A stretch of 5,977 bases of DNA from Holosporales bacterium (GTDB lineage: Bacteria > Pseudomonadota > Alphaproteobacteria > BNTO01). This document shows positions 1 through 4,928 of this stretch, one piece after another. Location of the stretch: positions 1-5,977 of the forward strand of contig JAISRQ010000098.1 of NCBI GenBank assembly GCA_031273545.1, read 5' to 3'. The notes below the pieces were generated by a model, which did not search any database, was not told the origin of the DNA, and worked only from the letters and a program-made list of their open reading frames with translations. The position numbers and the translations under genes were made by a program. Every line of letters starts with the position of its first letter. Within the stretch, counting starts at the first letter, position 1.

Positions 1-1168
1 ATTCGTCAGCCGTTCCCTTTAATTCCTGCTCTGATGTACAAATCATAAGCGCATTTACGCGCCGTTGAATTGACTCTTGCTCGTTCTGTGGAATTGATGG
101 ATTATACGGCACAGTAACGACACACAAATCAACCGTTGTATCGCTGTATGGCAAGTGTCCCGGTTGTTTTATGTCATTCAAAAAATAAATCCGATACTCG
201 CCATTTCGCACCTTAACCGGGCGAGAACACGTCCCAAGCTTTAGTTTCTTTATTTCTTCTTTTGATGCGCCGTCCAGCTCATCTTCGACAACCCACCCCC
301 TATGACCATTGTTTTGGGCGGTTGGGGCCTGAGATAATTGTTGAGCAAAATCTTGAAATATTTTGGAGTTAGGGGCTGCTTTAGCGTTCATTTGAGTTTG
401 GATTTCTTCAAATGTTTTGTTGGCCGAATGCTCCGCAGCAACATTCCCCTTTGAGTAAAAAACGATCTCTGAGATAGAGTACTGAGTTTTACTATCATTT
501 GCAGTAATCTCGTCTATGCGTTTCGTTATTTGCTGTTCTGTTACGCGCGCTAAGTCGCTTTGACATGCGGATGAATTAAACACAGACGCAATTATCTTCG
601 CTTTTGCCAGTTTTTTGAACGTGGCCAAAATACCTTGCTTTTTTAAAATTTCCTCGAATTGAGATTGCAGCATTCCGCATTGTTGTGAGTAATTTTTTAC
701 GTAGTTATTAATATCGCTATCGTCTATATCTAATTTTGACCGGGCGGCAATTTGTCCATATACAGCCTCGTCTATCAATTTCTGAATAACTTGTGACCGA
801 ATATTACGGATAAAATTGGAGTTAGGCTCAGTTGATTGGTTTGAAAACACGGCAATCATCATGCAACGAGCAAGGACATCTGCGTTTGTGATTACGTCCT
901 TGCCCACTTTGGCTACGATCGTTGCCCCTTTGGCTTTTCGGCGCGCGTTATTCGAAGAAGCGGAAGCTACGGCAGGTGCATCTGGAGACGCTGCAAGTGC
1001 GCTGGTTGATGCTTCCATTGCGCCGAACTCCCCAAAAATTGCGGACAAGAAACAGAGTAACAGCAAGCGCTTGCTCGTCCAACAAGTCCGTGATCTTTTG
1101 GAAAATGGGCCTAGACCAAAGCCGTACACTGCTTCCGGGACATTACAACCCCCAGGTTCAGCAGTCAT
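1..1168 (-). CDS. surA: SurA-like periplasmic chaperone / parvulin peptidyl-prolyl isomerase (3' end off window)
   Basis: This is an open minus-strand frame of 389 codons that continues past the left edge. From Met1 (ATG at 1168-1166) it shows a long basic N-region, a hydrophobic signal core at about residues 33-46 (KRLLLLCFLSAIFG) with a plausible cleavage after FGA (residue 50), and an Ala/Ser-rich linker to about residue 80. A SurA N-terminal domain follows (about 82-205; IVAKVGKDVITNADV, then VIQKLIDEAVYGQIAA). Then comes one parvulin domain (about 229-334; YSISEIVF, FAQQLSQAPTA, GWVVEDELD, YRIYFLNDIKQPG). A second chain segment starts at about 340. The family escorts unfolded outer-membrane proteins across the periplasm. 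Starts at 1219 or 1222 are also in frame. No start has a Shine-Dalgarno site; 1168 fits the promoter candidate best. The ATG near 1018 would lose the signal peptide. lptD, often the upstream neighbour, is absent. Confidence 0.85.
   Translation of the reverse strand, partial: MTAEPGGCNVPEAVYGFGLGPFSKRSRTCWTSKRLLLLCFLSAIFGEFGAMEASTSALAASPDAPAVASASSNNARRKAKGATIVAKVGKDVITNADVLARCMMIAVFSNQSTEPNSNFIRNIRSQVIQKLIDEAVYGQIAARSKLDIDDSDINNYVKNYSQQCGMLQSQFEEILKKQGILATFKKLAKAKIIASVFNSSACQSDLARVTEQQITKRIDEITANDSKTQYSISEIVFYSKGNVAAEHSANKTFEEIQTQMNAKAAPNSKIFQDFAQQLSQAPTAQNNGHRGWVVEDELDGASKEEIKKLKLGTCSRPVKVRNGEYRIYFLNDIKQPGHLPYSDTTVDLCVVTVPYNPSIPQNEQESIQRRVNALMICTSEQELKGTADE
1021..1114 (+). repeat. Dispersed repeat, copy A (inside surA 5' coding region)
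   Basis: This stretch aligns by eye with the reverse complement of 4843-4928 (copy D), at roughly two thirds identity over about 64 positions with a few single-base gaps. Shared landmarks are CTCC and ATTGCGGAC on one side and AGTCCGT on the other. GCGGAC (1041-1046) and GTCCGT (1086-1091) can pair with each other, and between them lies a perfect 14-bp palindrome, AGCAAGCGCTTGCT (1062-1075). The right half also resembles copy B at 3083-3122. Read antisense, the copy supplies surA codons 19-50. Confidence 0.5.
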
Positions 1169-1227
1169 CGCTTTACGCAATTTTACGCAATTGTAAGTTT
1201 TTTTTAATAAATAATGCATCATCGTCA

Positions 1228-1256
1228 ATTAATCTCAGCTAAAAACAAAACGTCAA
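1228..1256 (-). promoter_or_regulatory. Candidate promoter for the surA-like gene
   Basis: Read on the minus strand, a TTGACG -35 box (1256-1251) is followed after 17 bp by ATTAAT (1233-1228), which matches four of six positions of the -10 consensus. Transcription would start near 1221, leaving a leader of about 50 nt to the ATG at 1168. This is one reason to prefer that start over the ATGs at 1222 and 1219, which would be almost leaderless. Confidence 0.4.
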
Positions 1257-1317
1257 CTGTGCGCTCCCTACATATGTCACAATAATAGAAGAAAGCGTAT
1301 TTGTGAACTTTTTTTAT

Positions 1318-1348
1318 TTGTTTCCGGGTCGTCCGCTTGTGCTACAAT
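1318..1348 (+). promoter_or_regulatory. Candidate promoter of tRNA-Ser
   Basis: TACAAT (1343-1348) lies 6 bp before the first base of the tRNA and matches five of six positions of the -10 consensus. TTGTTT (1318-1323) is a possible -35 with a long 19-bp spacer. The same TACAAT box occurs in the stronger fbaB promoter. The -10 is the more believable half. Confidence 0.4.
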
Positions 1349-1354
1349 TGCGTT

Positions 1355-1444
1355 GGAAGGGTGCCAGAGCGGTTGAATGGGGCGGTCTCGAAAACCGCTA
1401 TACGCGTAAGTGTATCGAGGGTTCAAATCCCTCTCCTTCCGCCA
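1355..1444 (+). tRNA. tRNA-Ser (anticodon CGA)
   Basis: This is a 90-nt class II tRNA with an encoded CCA end (1442-1444) and discriminator G1441. The acceptor stem GGAAGGG pairs with TCCTTCC (one G-T pair). The anticodon stem GCGGT/ACCGC encloses the loop CTCGAAA, placing anticodon CGA at 1389-1391, which reads the serine codon UCG. The long variable arm forms ATACGC/GTGTAT, as expected for tRNA-Ser. The T arm is GAGGG-TTCAAAT-CCCTC. The gene stands alone; the remnant of an LRR gene begins about 45 bp after it. Confidence 0.96.
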
Positions 1445-1489
1445 GCCGAATTAGTCAACCTGCACACGTTTACTTTTGTTACGTTTACT

Positions 1490-1567
1490 GAGTTCTGCAT
1501 CTATGGGAACGGATTAGGAATTTTCAAAATTAATCATGCTTCCCCGGGATGGTATCCGAAGCAATAA
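1490..1567 (+). pseudogene. 3'-terminal remnant of an LRR-family gene
   Basis: The 25 codons before the TAA at 1565-1567 read EFCIYGNGLGIFKINHASPGWYPKQ. They match the end of the intact LRR protein downstream (VHLPDGLGVWKFYNHYAGWYPLQ), with both stops at the homologous position. The DNA after the stop is also a copy of what follows the intact gene. No LRR repeats, start codon or signal peptide remain; upstream homology fades about 45 bp after tRNA-Ser. The simplest reading is a former tandem paralogue of which only the tail survives. It is unlikely to be expressed as a functional protein. Confidence 0.65.
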
Positions 1568-1624
1568 AGGGCTTGGCCATCAAAGCACGTTTGTCATACG
1601 AAAAGGAAGCCAACCAGACTTATG
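1545..1624 (+). repeat. Direct repeat, copy 1 (LRR gene tail and 3' flank)
   Basis: This stretch repeats 2963-3041 in the same orientation at about 90% identity, with one single-base length difference. It spans the last codons of the LRR remnant and the bases after its stop. The final 44 bases (1581-1624) are identical to 2998-3041. The two copies bracket the intact LRR gene and are about 1418 bp apart. Confidence 0.9.
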
Positions 1625-1625
1625 A

Positions 1626-1667
1626 AGGAGCACGTAGAACTGCTCCTAAAAAGAGCTTGTTTTTTTT
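1626..1667 (+). terminator. Possible terminator behind the LRR remnant
   Basis: AGGAGCA (1626-1632) and TGCTCCT (1641-1647) form a perfect 7-bp stem with an 8-nt loop. A run of eight T follows at 1660-1667, but 12 nt after the stem, which is far for a classic intrinsic terminator. A hairpin of different sequence (3059-3082) follows the other direct-repeat copy at a similar place, so a stem here may matter more than its sequence. Confidence 0.35.
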
Positions 1668-1692
1668 GGCAGACATGCAACGCATTTTCTTA

Positions 1693-1733
1693 TAGACATG
1701 TCATAAGCTTTGTTTATATACTATAGTTATAGT
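1693..1733 (+). promoter_or_regulatory. Promoter of the LRR gene with overlapping palindromes
   Basis: TAGACA (1693-1698, five of six matches to the -35 consensus) is followed after 18 bp by TATACT (1717-1722, a good -10). The predicted start near 1729 leaves 12 nt to the ATG at 1741 or 33 nt to the ATG at 1762. Two inverted repeats overlap it: GACATGTC (1695-1702), flanked by TTAT and ATAA, covers the -35; ACTATA/TATAGT (1720-1733) covers the -10. Both could be repressor sites, but no regulator is identifiable. Confidence 0.5.
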
Positions 1734-1740
1734 AAACTGT

Positions 1741-2985
1741 ATGATTCGATGTTTAAGTAGTATGAGTAAAATATTAAGAATAAACGGTATTTTGTTGACT
1801 AGTTACCTGCTTAGTATAGGCGGACACTGTCGTGGTGGTATCAGTCCAAACAGCGCCCCAGAACTAGTAATAACGACTGAACAGCAGCGCCGCTATGAGC
1901 AACAGAGGGCAGATGCTAAAAGGCTTGGGTATGCCATCATTGAGAAGGAAGAAGATTTACCTAACAATAGTTCAAGAAATTGGTACATCTGCAATAACGT
2001 CTCACTAGATAGTCTATGCAGTCATTCCTCTCATTGGGGCATAAAAAGGACATTGGAGCGAGTTATTATAGAGGAAGAGAGGGATAGTCTCCCTGGCTGG
2101 GCTTTTGCAGATTGTTCAAACCTAAAAGAAGTCGTGCTTCCGGATAGTATCACATCTATTAAGTGCTCGACATTTTCTGGCTGCAAATCTTTGGTTATGG
2201 CAGCTCTCCCTAGTAGCGTGACCTCCATTGAGGCGTATGCATTTGAAGGGTGTACTTCTTTGGCTCTAGAGACTCTTCCTGATAATTTAACTTCTATTAG
2301 GAACCACGCATTTAAAGGGTGCACATCTTTGGCTCTAAAAGAGCTTCCAACTAAGCTAGCTTCTATTGGGTACAGTGCATTTGAAGGGTGTACTTCATTA
2401 GCTCTAACAATTCTTCCTGATAGCTTAACTTCTATTGAGAAAAATGCGTTTGAAGGGTGTACTTCTTTGGCTCTGAGAAAGCTTCCAGCTGGACTAACTT
2501 CTATTGAGTGGGGAACATTTATGGGATGTACTTCTCTAGCTCTAACGGAGCTTCCACCTAGGCTGACTTATATTGATTGTCATGCATTTTCTGATTGTAC
2601 TAGGCTAGACTTATTTACCCTTCCAGATGGTGTAGTCACTGTTGGAGAGAGTGCTTTTTGTGGGTGTACTGGCCTAAAAGAAATCCATATTCCAAGCAGT
2701 GTTAAGAACATTGGTGCTCAAGCTTTTGGTAAAACAAGGTTAAGGTTATTAGATTTATCTGCGTGTAGTGGGGTTTCTTTTCGTGATTGGGTAACAGTGG
2801 TACCCCCGAACAAAATAGTTGGAACATTAGATAGTTTATTTATCGCAAACGAATTGTATATACTGTCAGATATTCCGGAAGTAAGACGAGATTGTATCCC
2901 CTTTTTTTGTAAAGTTCATCTCCCTGATGGATTAGGAGTTTGGAAGTTTTACAATCACTATGCGGGATGGTATCCGCTGCAATAA
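1741..2985 (+). CDS. BspA-like leucine-rich-repeat protein, probably exported
   Basis: This 414-residue protein has a short basic start and a hydrophobic segment (about residues 11-27, RINGILLTSYLLSIGG) that may be a signal sequence. There is no good lipobox, since His precedes the Cys. A Gln/Arg-rich charged stretch (about 45-65) and a non-repeat region run to about 118. Nine 23-residue LRR_5 (BspA/TpLRR-type) units then occupy about 119-325 (pattern AFxGCTSLxLxxLPxxLTSI), with a partial tenth. The unique C-terminus ends in GWYPLQ. Such repeats form curved binding surfaces in secreted adhesins and effectors; no catalytic domain is visible and the ligand is unknown. Adjacent repeats are very similar in DNA, pointing to recent 69-bp expansion. 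Met8 (1762) is an equally possible start; neither has a Shine-Dalgarno site. Confidence 0.85.
   Translation: MIRCLSSMSKILRINGILLTSYLLSIGGHCRGGISPNSAPELVITTEQQRRYEQQRADAKRLGYAIIEKEEDLPNNSSRNWYICNNVSLDSLCSHSSHWGIKRTLERVIIEEERDSLPGWAFADCSNLKEVVLPDSITSIKCSTFSGCKSLVMAALPSSVTSIEAYAFEGCTSLALETLPDNLTSIRNHAFKGCTSLALKELPTKLASIGYSAFEGCTSLALTILPDSLTSIEKNAFEGCTSLALRKLPAGLTSIEWGTFMGCTSLALTELPPRLTYIDCHAFSDCTRLDLFTLPDGVVTVGESAFCGCTGLKEIHIPSSVKNIGAQAFGKTRLRLLDLSACSGVSFRDWVTVVPPNKIVGTLDSLFIANELYILSDIPEVRRDCIPFFCKVHLPDGLGVWKFYNHYAGWYPLQ
2164..2716 (+). repeat. Tandem 69-bp repeats encoding the LRR units
   Basis: About eight in-frame 69-bp units follow one another inside the LRR gene. The central five (about 2233-2577) are most alike: each carries a close copy of GGGTGTACTTCTTTGGCTCT, at about 2249, 2318, 2387, 2456 and 2525. 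Differences concentrate at codons for the variable surface positions just before each AF and around the LP motif. The outer units are more diverged. Confidence 0.85.
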
Positions 2986-3041
2986 AGGACTTAGCTCCAA
3001 AGCACGTTTGTCATACGAAAAGGAAGCCAACCAGACTTATG
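2963..3041 (+). repeat. Direct repeat, copy 2 (LRR gene tail and 3' flank)
   Basis: Partner of 1545-1624. It starts in the last codons of the intact LRR gene, passes its TAA (2983-2985) and continues into the flank; 2998-3041 is identical to 1581-1624. A 77-codon frame (2960-3193) overlaps the end of the LRR gene in another frame and crosses this repeat. The homologous frame at copy 1 encodes 48 residues (1549-1695) and shares KARLSYEKEANQTY. There is no Shine-Dalgarno site, and the single-base length change alters how each frame joins the LRR stop, so neither is called a gene. Confidence 0.9.
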
Positions 3042-3051
3042 GGAAGCGTAC

Positions 3052-3122
3052 AAATATTACTGGCCAGAGTTTGAAGGCCAGTGAGCGTTTGTCCCCACAA
3101 AAAGTCCGCAGTTTTCTGGAAA
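3052..3122 (+). repeat. Dispersed repeat, copy B (behind the LRR gene)
   Basis: This contains AAATATT, a perfect inverted repeat ACTGGCC (3059-3065)/GGCCAGT (3076-3082), then GAGCGTTTGTCC, CAAAAAGTCCGC and TTTTCTGGAA. The order and spacing match copy D (4843-4928, minus strand), and the right half matches copy A in surA. AGTTTGAAGG plus GAGCGTTTGT at 15-bp spacing recurs, with one mismatch in those 20 positions, in copy C near 4590. The rest of 2986-3316 holds a small hairpin (TACCAT-CTT-ATGGTA, 3158-3172), the fbaB promoter and no convincing gene. Confidence 0.5.
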
Positions 3123-3253
3123 GTGTGTATCCTAAGGCTTCTCATTATAAAAACTCATACCATCTTATGGTAGATATGGCAACGTGCGTTTAGTGCGCCA
3201 TAACTAAAAAACCACACAACCGGAGTTTTTATAGAGACTTTAAGGTCCTCCCG

Positions 3254-3282
3254 TTGCGAATTACTACACATATTGATACAAT
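3254..3282 (+). promoter_or_regulatory. Promoter of fbaB
   Basis: TTGCGA (3254-3259) and TACAAT (3277-3282) are separated by exactly 17 bp. The -35 matches four of six consensus positions and the -10 five of six. Transcription would begin near 3289, giving a leader of about 28 nt that includes the Shine-Dalgarno site. This is the best sigma-70-type promoter in the window and suggests fbaB is transcribed on its own. Confidence 0.65.
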
Positions 3283-3305
3283 TTGGCATCATTTGTGATG
3301 AAGAA

Positions 3306-3310
3306 AAGGA
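3306..3310 (+). promoter_or_regulatory. Ribosome binding site deciding the GTG start of fbaB
   Basis: AAGGA lies 6 nt before the GTG at 3317. This spacing selects the GTG; the ATG at 3298 is out of frame and precedes the site. It is the only clear Shine-Dalgarno sequence at a gene start here. Confidence 0.7.
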
Positions 3311-3316
3311 CCCCTC

Positions 3317-4270
3317 GTGGCGATTACTAAGCAAGTTCAAGATATACTCAACCACTATGAAGGCGAGCCACCAAGCGTAAAGTTAAACTTGGCCCGCCTG
3401 TTTATGCATGGGCGCCTCGGCGGAAGCGGGCATATCATGCTCCTGGCCGTAGACCAAGGCTTTGAGCATGGACCGACAACATTCCTAACCAACCCAGAGG
3501 GTTTTTCTCCTCATTACCACTTCCAACTCGCAGCAGAAGGCGGTCTATCCGGCTACACAGCCCCGCTAAGTTGGCTTAGGGCTGGCGTAGAATCATACCT
3601 AGGGGCGGTTCCCATGATTTTGAAGTTGAACCACTCTAACCGCCTATTGCCGTCGTCCGTGGACCCAGATCAAGCTGTCGTTGCGTCAATCCAAGATGCT
3701 GTAGATTTAGGATGTGTTGGAGTTGGGTTTACGTTGTACCCCGGCTCAGACTCGTACCTAGAACAACTAGAAGAACTGAGTGATATAACAGCTCAAGCAC
3801 GTGAATGTGGCTTGTTTACTGTTGTGTGGGCGTACCCACGTGGAAGCGGCGTGACTGCAACTGCGTCAGATATGTACGGGAACAGCGGTGCAAGTGCGGA
3901 TGATCCGCGAATGGCGTTGGATACGATCGCGTACAGTGCGCATATGGCGTGTTTGGCTGGGGCGCATATCGTAAAGGTAAACCTTCCACATGAGGCGATT
4001 GCGCGCACGGATTCGAAGGATCTGTACAAAAACGTCAAAATGGACACTCCTGTGGACAGGGTGCGCCATATTGTGAATTGCTGTTTCAATGGACGCCGGG
4101 CCGTAATTTTCTCAGGAGGGGCCGCTAAGGACGCGAGCAAGGTGTTGGAAGACGTTCTTGTCGTGAAACAGGGGGGCGGCACCGGGTCTATCATAGGAAG
4201 AAATATTTTCCAGAGACCACGTGGCGAAGCGCTTCAATTTATAGAAAAGGCTGTTAGATTGTACGAATAG
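3317..4270 (+). CDS. fbaB: Class I fructose-bisphosphate aldolase (DeoC/FbaB family)
   Basis: This 317-residue cytoplasmic enzyme reversibly cleaves fructose 1,6-bisphosphate to dihydroxyacetone phosphate and glyceraldehyde 3-phosphate in glycolysis and gluconeogenesis. Family landmarks are intact: LAVDQGFEHGP (43-53) with the conserved Asp46; LKLNHSN (102-108); WAYPRGSG (171-178), in which Trp171 and Tyr173 correspond to the active-site W-x-Y of archaeal-type class I aldolases; HIVKVNLP (217-224) with Lys220 as the likely Schiff-base lysine; IFSGG (264-268); and GGGTGSIIGRNIFQRP (286-301), which binds phosphate. The type needs no metal, unlike class II Fba. The frame starts with GTG, supported by AAGGA 6 nt upstream. 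The length suits the compact bacterial/archaeal branch. It stands alone, unlinked to other glycolytic genes. No truncation or missing key residue is seen. Confidence 0.95.
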   Translation: MAITKQVQDILNHYEGEPPSVKLNLARLFMHGRLGGSGHIMLLAVDQGFEHGPTTFLTNPEGFSPHYHFQLAAEGGLSGYTAPLSWLRAGVESYLGAVPMILKLNHSNRLLPSSVDPDQAVVASIQDAVDLGCVGVGFTLYPGSDSYLEQLEELSDITAQARECGLFTVVWAYPRGSGVTATASDMYGNSGASADDPRMALDTIAYSAHMACLAGAHIVKVNLPHEAIARTDSKDLYKNVKMDTPVDRVRHIVNCCFNGRRAVIFSGGAAKDASKVLEDVLVVKQGGGTGSIIGRNIFQRPRGEALQFIEKAVRLYE

Positions 4271-4378
4271 GACTAAGGGTAGAATAGCAAGAGTAAAGAA
4301 TAAAAAAATAAAAGATTGTGGGCCAGGAGCTGAAGAATAGCAAGCAATTGTCAGCCACCAAAAAGGTCAGTAATCTTT

Positions 4379-4412
4379 GGGATGGGGTACTACGATAGCC
4401 TTATCCCCGCCC
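4379..4412 (+). terminator. Weak hairpin downstream of fbaB
   Basis: GGG (4379-4381) plus GGGG (4384-4387) can pair with CCCC (4405-4408) plus CCC (4410-4412) around a 17-nt loop and a small internal loop. It is followed by TAATTTAG rather than a T-run, so it may end fbaB transcripts only weakly. The intervening 4271-4378 contains an 11-bp direct repeat, AGAATAGCAAG (4281-4291 and 4334-4344), and no gene. Confidence 0.25.
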
Positions 4413-4450
4413 TAATTTAGAAAAATTGGACAAATCAGTCACAAAGGTAT

Positions 4451-4477
4451 TTGATTGCCGTCAATATTTGCTATCAT
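4451..4477 (+). promoter_or_regulatory. Candidate promoter of tRNA-Gln
   Basis: TTGATT (4451-4456) and TATCAT (4472-4477) lie just upstream of the tRNA with a short 15-bp spacer. Transcription would begin near 4484, a few bases before the mature 5' end at 4488. An alternative pair, TTGGAC (4426-4431) and TATTTG (4449-4454) with a 17-bp spacer, has a poorer -10. Confidence 0.35.
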
Positions 4478-4487
4478 TAACCTTAGT

Positions 4488-4562
4488 TGGGACATAGCCA
4501 AGCGGTAAGGCAACGGTTTTTGGTACCGTCATCCCTAGGTTCGAATCCTAGTGTCCCAGCCA
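4488..4562 (+). tRNA. tRNA-Gln (anticodon TTG)
   Basis: This is a 75-nt tRNA with encoded CCA (4560-4562) and discriminator G4559. The acceptor stem TGGGACA pairs perfectly with TGTCCCA. The anticodon stem ACGGT/ACCGT encloses TTTTGGT, putting anticodon TTG at 4520-4522, which reads CAA (and CAG by wobble). The T arm is CTAGG-TTCGAAT-CCTAG, fully paired. The gene has no tRNA neighbour; dispersed-repeat copy C starts about 20 bp after its 3' end. Confidence 0.97.
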
Positions 4563-4580
4563 TTACGTGTATCGGCGTCT

Positions 4581-4645
4581 CCGAACCATAGCTTGAAGGA
4601 TCACGAGCGTTTGTTCGTCCCGGAAAATCCACAGCAGAAAAGAAA
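4581..4645 (+). repeat. Dispersed repeat, copy C (behind tRNA-Gln)
   Basis: AGCTTGAAGG (4590-4599) and GAGCGTTTGT (4605-4614) match copy B at 3068-3092 with identical 15-bp spacing and one mismatch in the 20 compared bases. A less similar right half follows, ending near the CAGCAG at 4632. Read in frame, both copies give SLK-x-x-ERL, but this frame stops soon and no gene is called. Confidence 0.45.
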
Positions 4646-4842
4646 AGCCTGGTGTAAAGGAAAGGTTTGTCTGATTGGTTATTTAACGTGATATGAAAAA
4701 GCTGTAGGTATAGCTGAAAATGAAACTTCGAATACTGAATAAACCTGGGGCCCCAATGAATTCGAACCGGATTCTAAAGAATTATAAAAGTTCGTAGAGT
4801 GGTAGTAACATAAGGACTTGAAGGGGTTTACTCAAGTATGTC

Positions 4843-4928
4843 CCCCTAGAGAATAATTACGGACTTTTGATTGGACCAAAAGCTTATGGCTCTTCCGTTT
4901 TTTTGTCCGCAATATTTAGGAGCCCGCG
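4843..4928 (-). repeat. Dispersed repeat, copy D (before vgrG)
   Basis: On the minus strand this reads CTCC-TAAATATTGCGGAC, a variable A-rich centre with AAGCTT, then CAAAAGTCCGT. It parallels copy A in surA over its full length and copy B in its right half. GCGGAC (plus 4905-4910) and GTCCGT (plus 4859-4864) are placed almost as in copy A (51 versus 52 nt overall), so both could fold into the same long stem-loop. A second inverted repeat, CTTTTG/CAAAAG (4864-4882), lies at its left end. Confidence 0.5.

Noticed and set aside
816..1242. Two overlapping plus-strand frames (126 and 106 codons) opposite surA
   Set aside because: They are antisense to the clear SurA frame, lack Shine-Dalgarno sites and resemble no known protein; one end of them is just dispersed-repeat copy A.
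1355..1567. tRNA-Ser as an integration site for the LRR cassette
   Set aside because: The tRNA 3' end is not repeated anywhere else in the window and no integrase is present; the direct repeats lie after, not in, the tRNA.
1581..1610. CGTTTGTC-5-AAAAGG inside the 44-bp direct repeats as another dispersed-repeat copy
   Set aside because: It shares only the central block with copy B; the flanks do not align, so relatedness is uncertain.
1741..1830. Lipoprotein signal on the LRR protein
   Set aside because: The Cys after the hydrophobic segment is preceded by GGH, which does not fit a lipobox.
2960..3193. 77-codon frame overlapping the LRR gene end, and its 48-codon counterpart at 1549-1695
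   Set aside because: No ribosome binding site; the shared peptide is explained by the 44 identical bases, and a one-base length change makes the frames join the LRR tail differently. Kept as part of the repeat description.
3793..4194. Minus-strand frames inside fbaB
   Set aside because: Shadows of a strongly recognised aldolase frame.
4334..4375. A further dispersed-repeat copy after fbaB (AGCAAGCAATTGTC then CAAAAAGGTC)
   Set aside because: Some blocks resemble copies A and B, but the similarity is short and lies within reach of chance.
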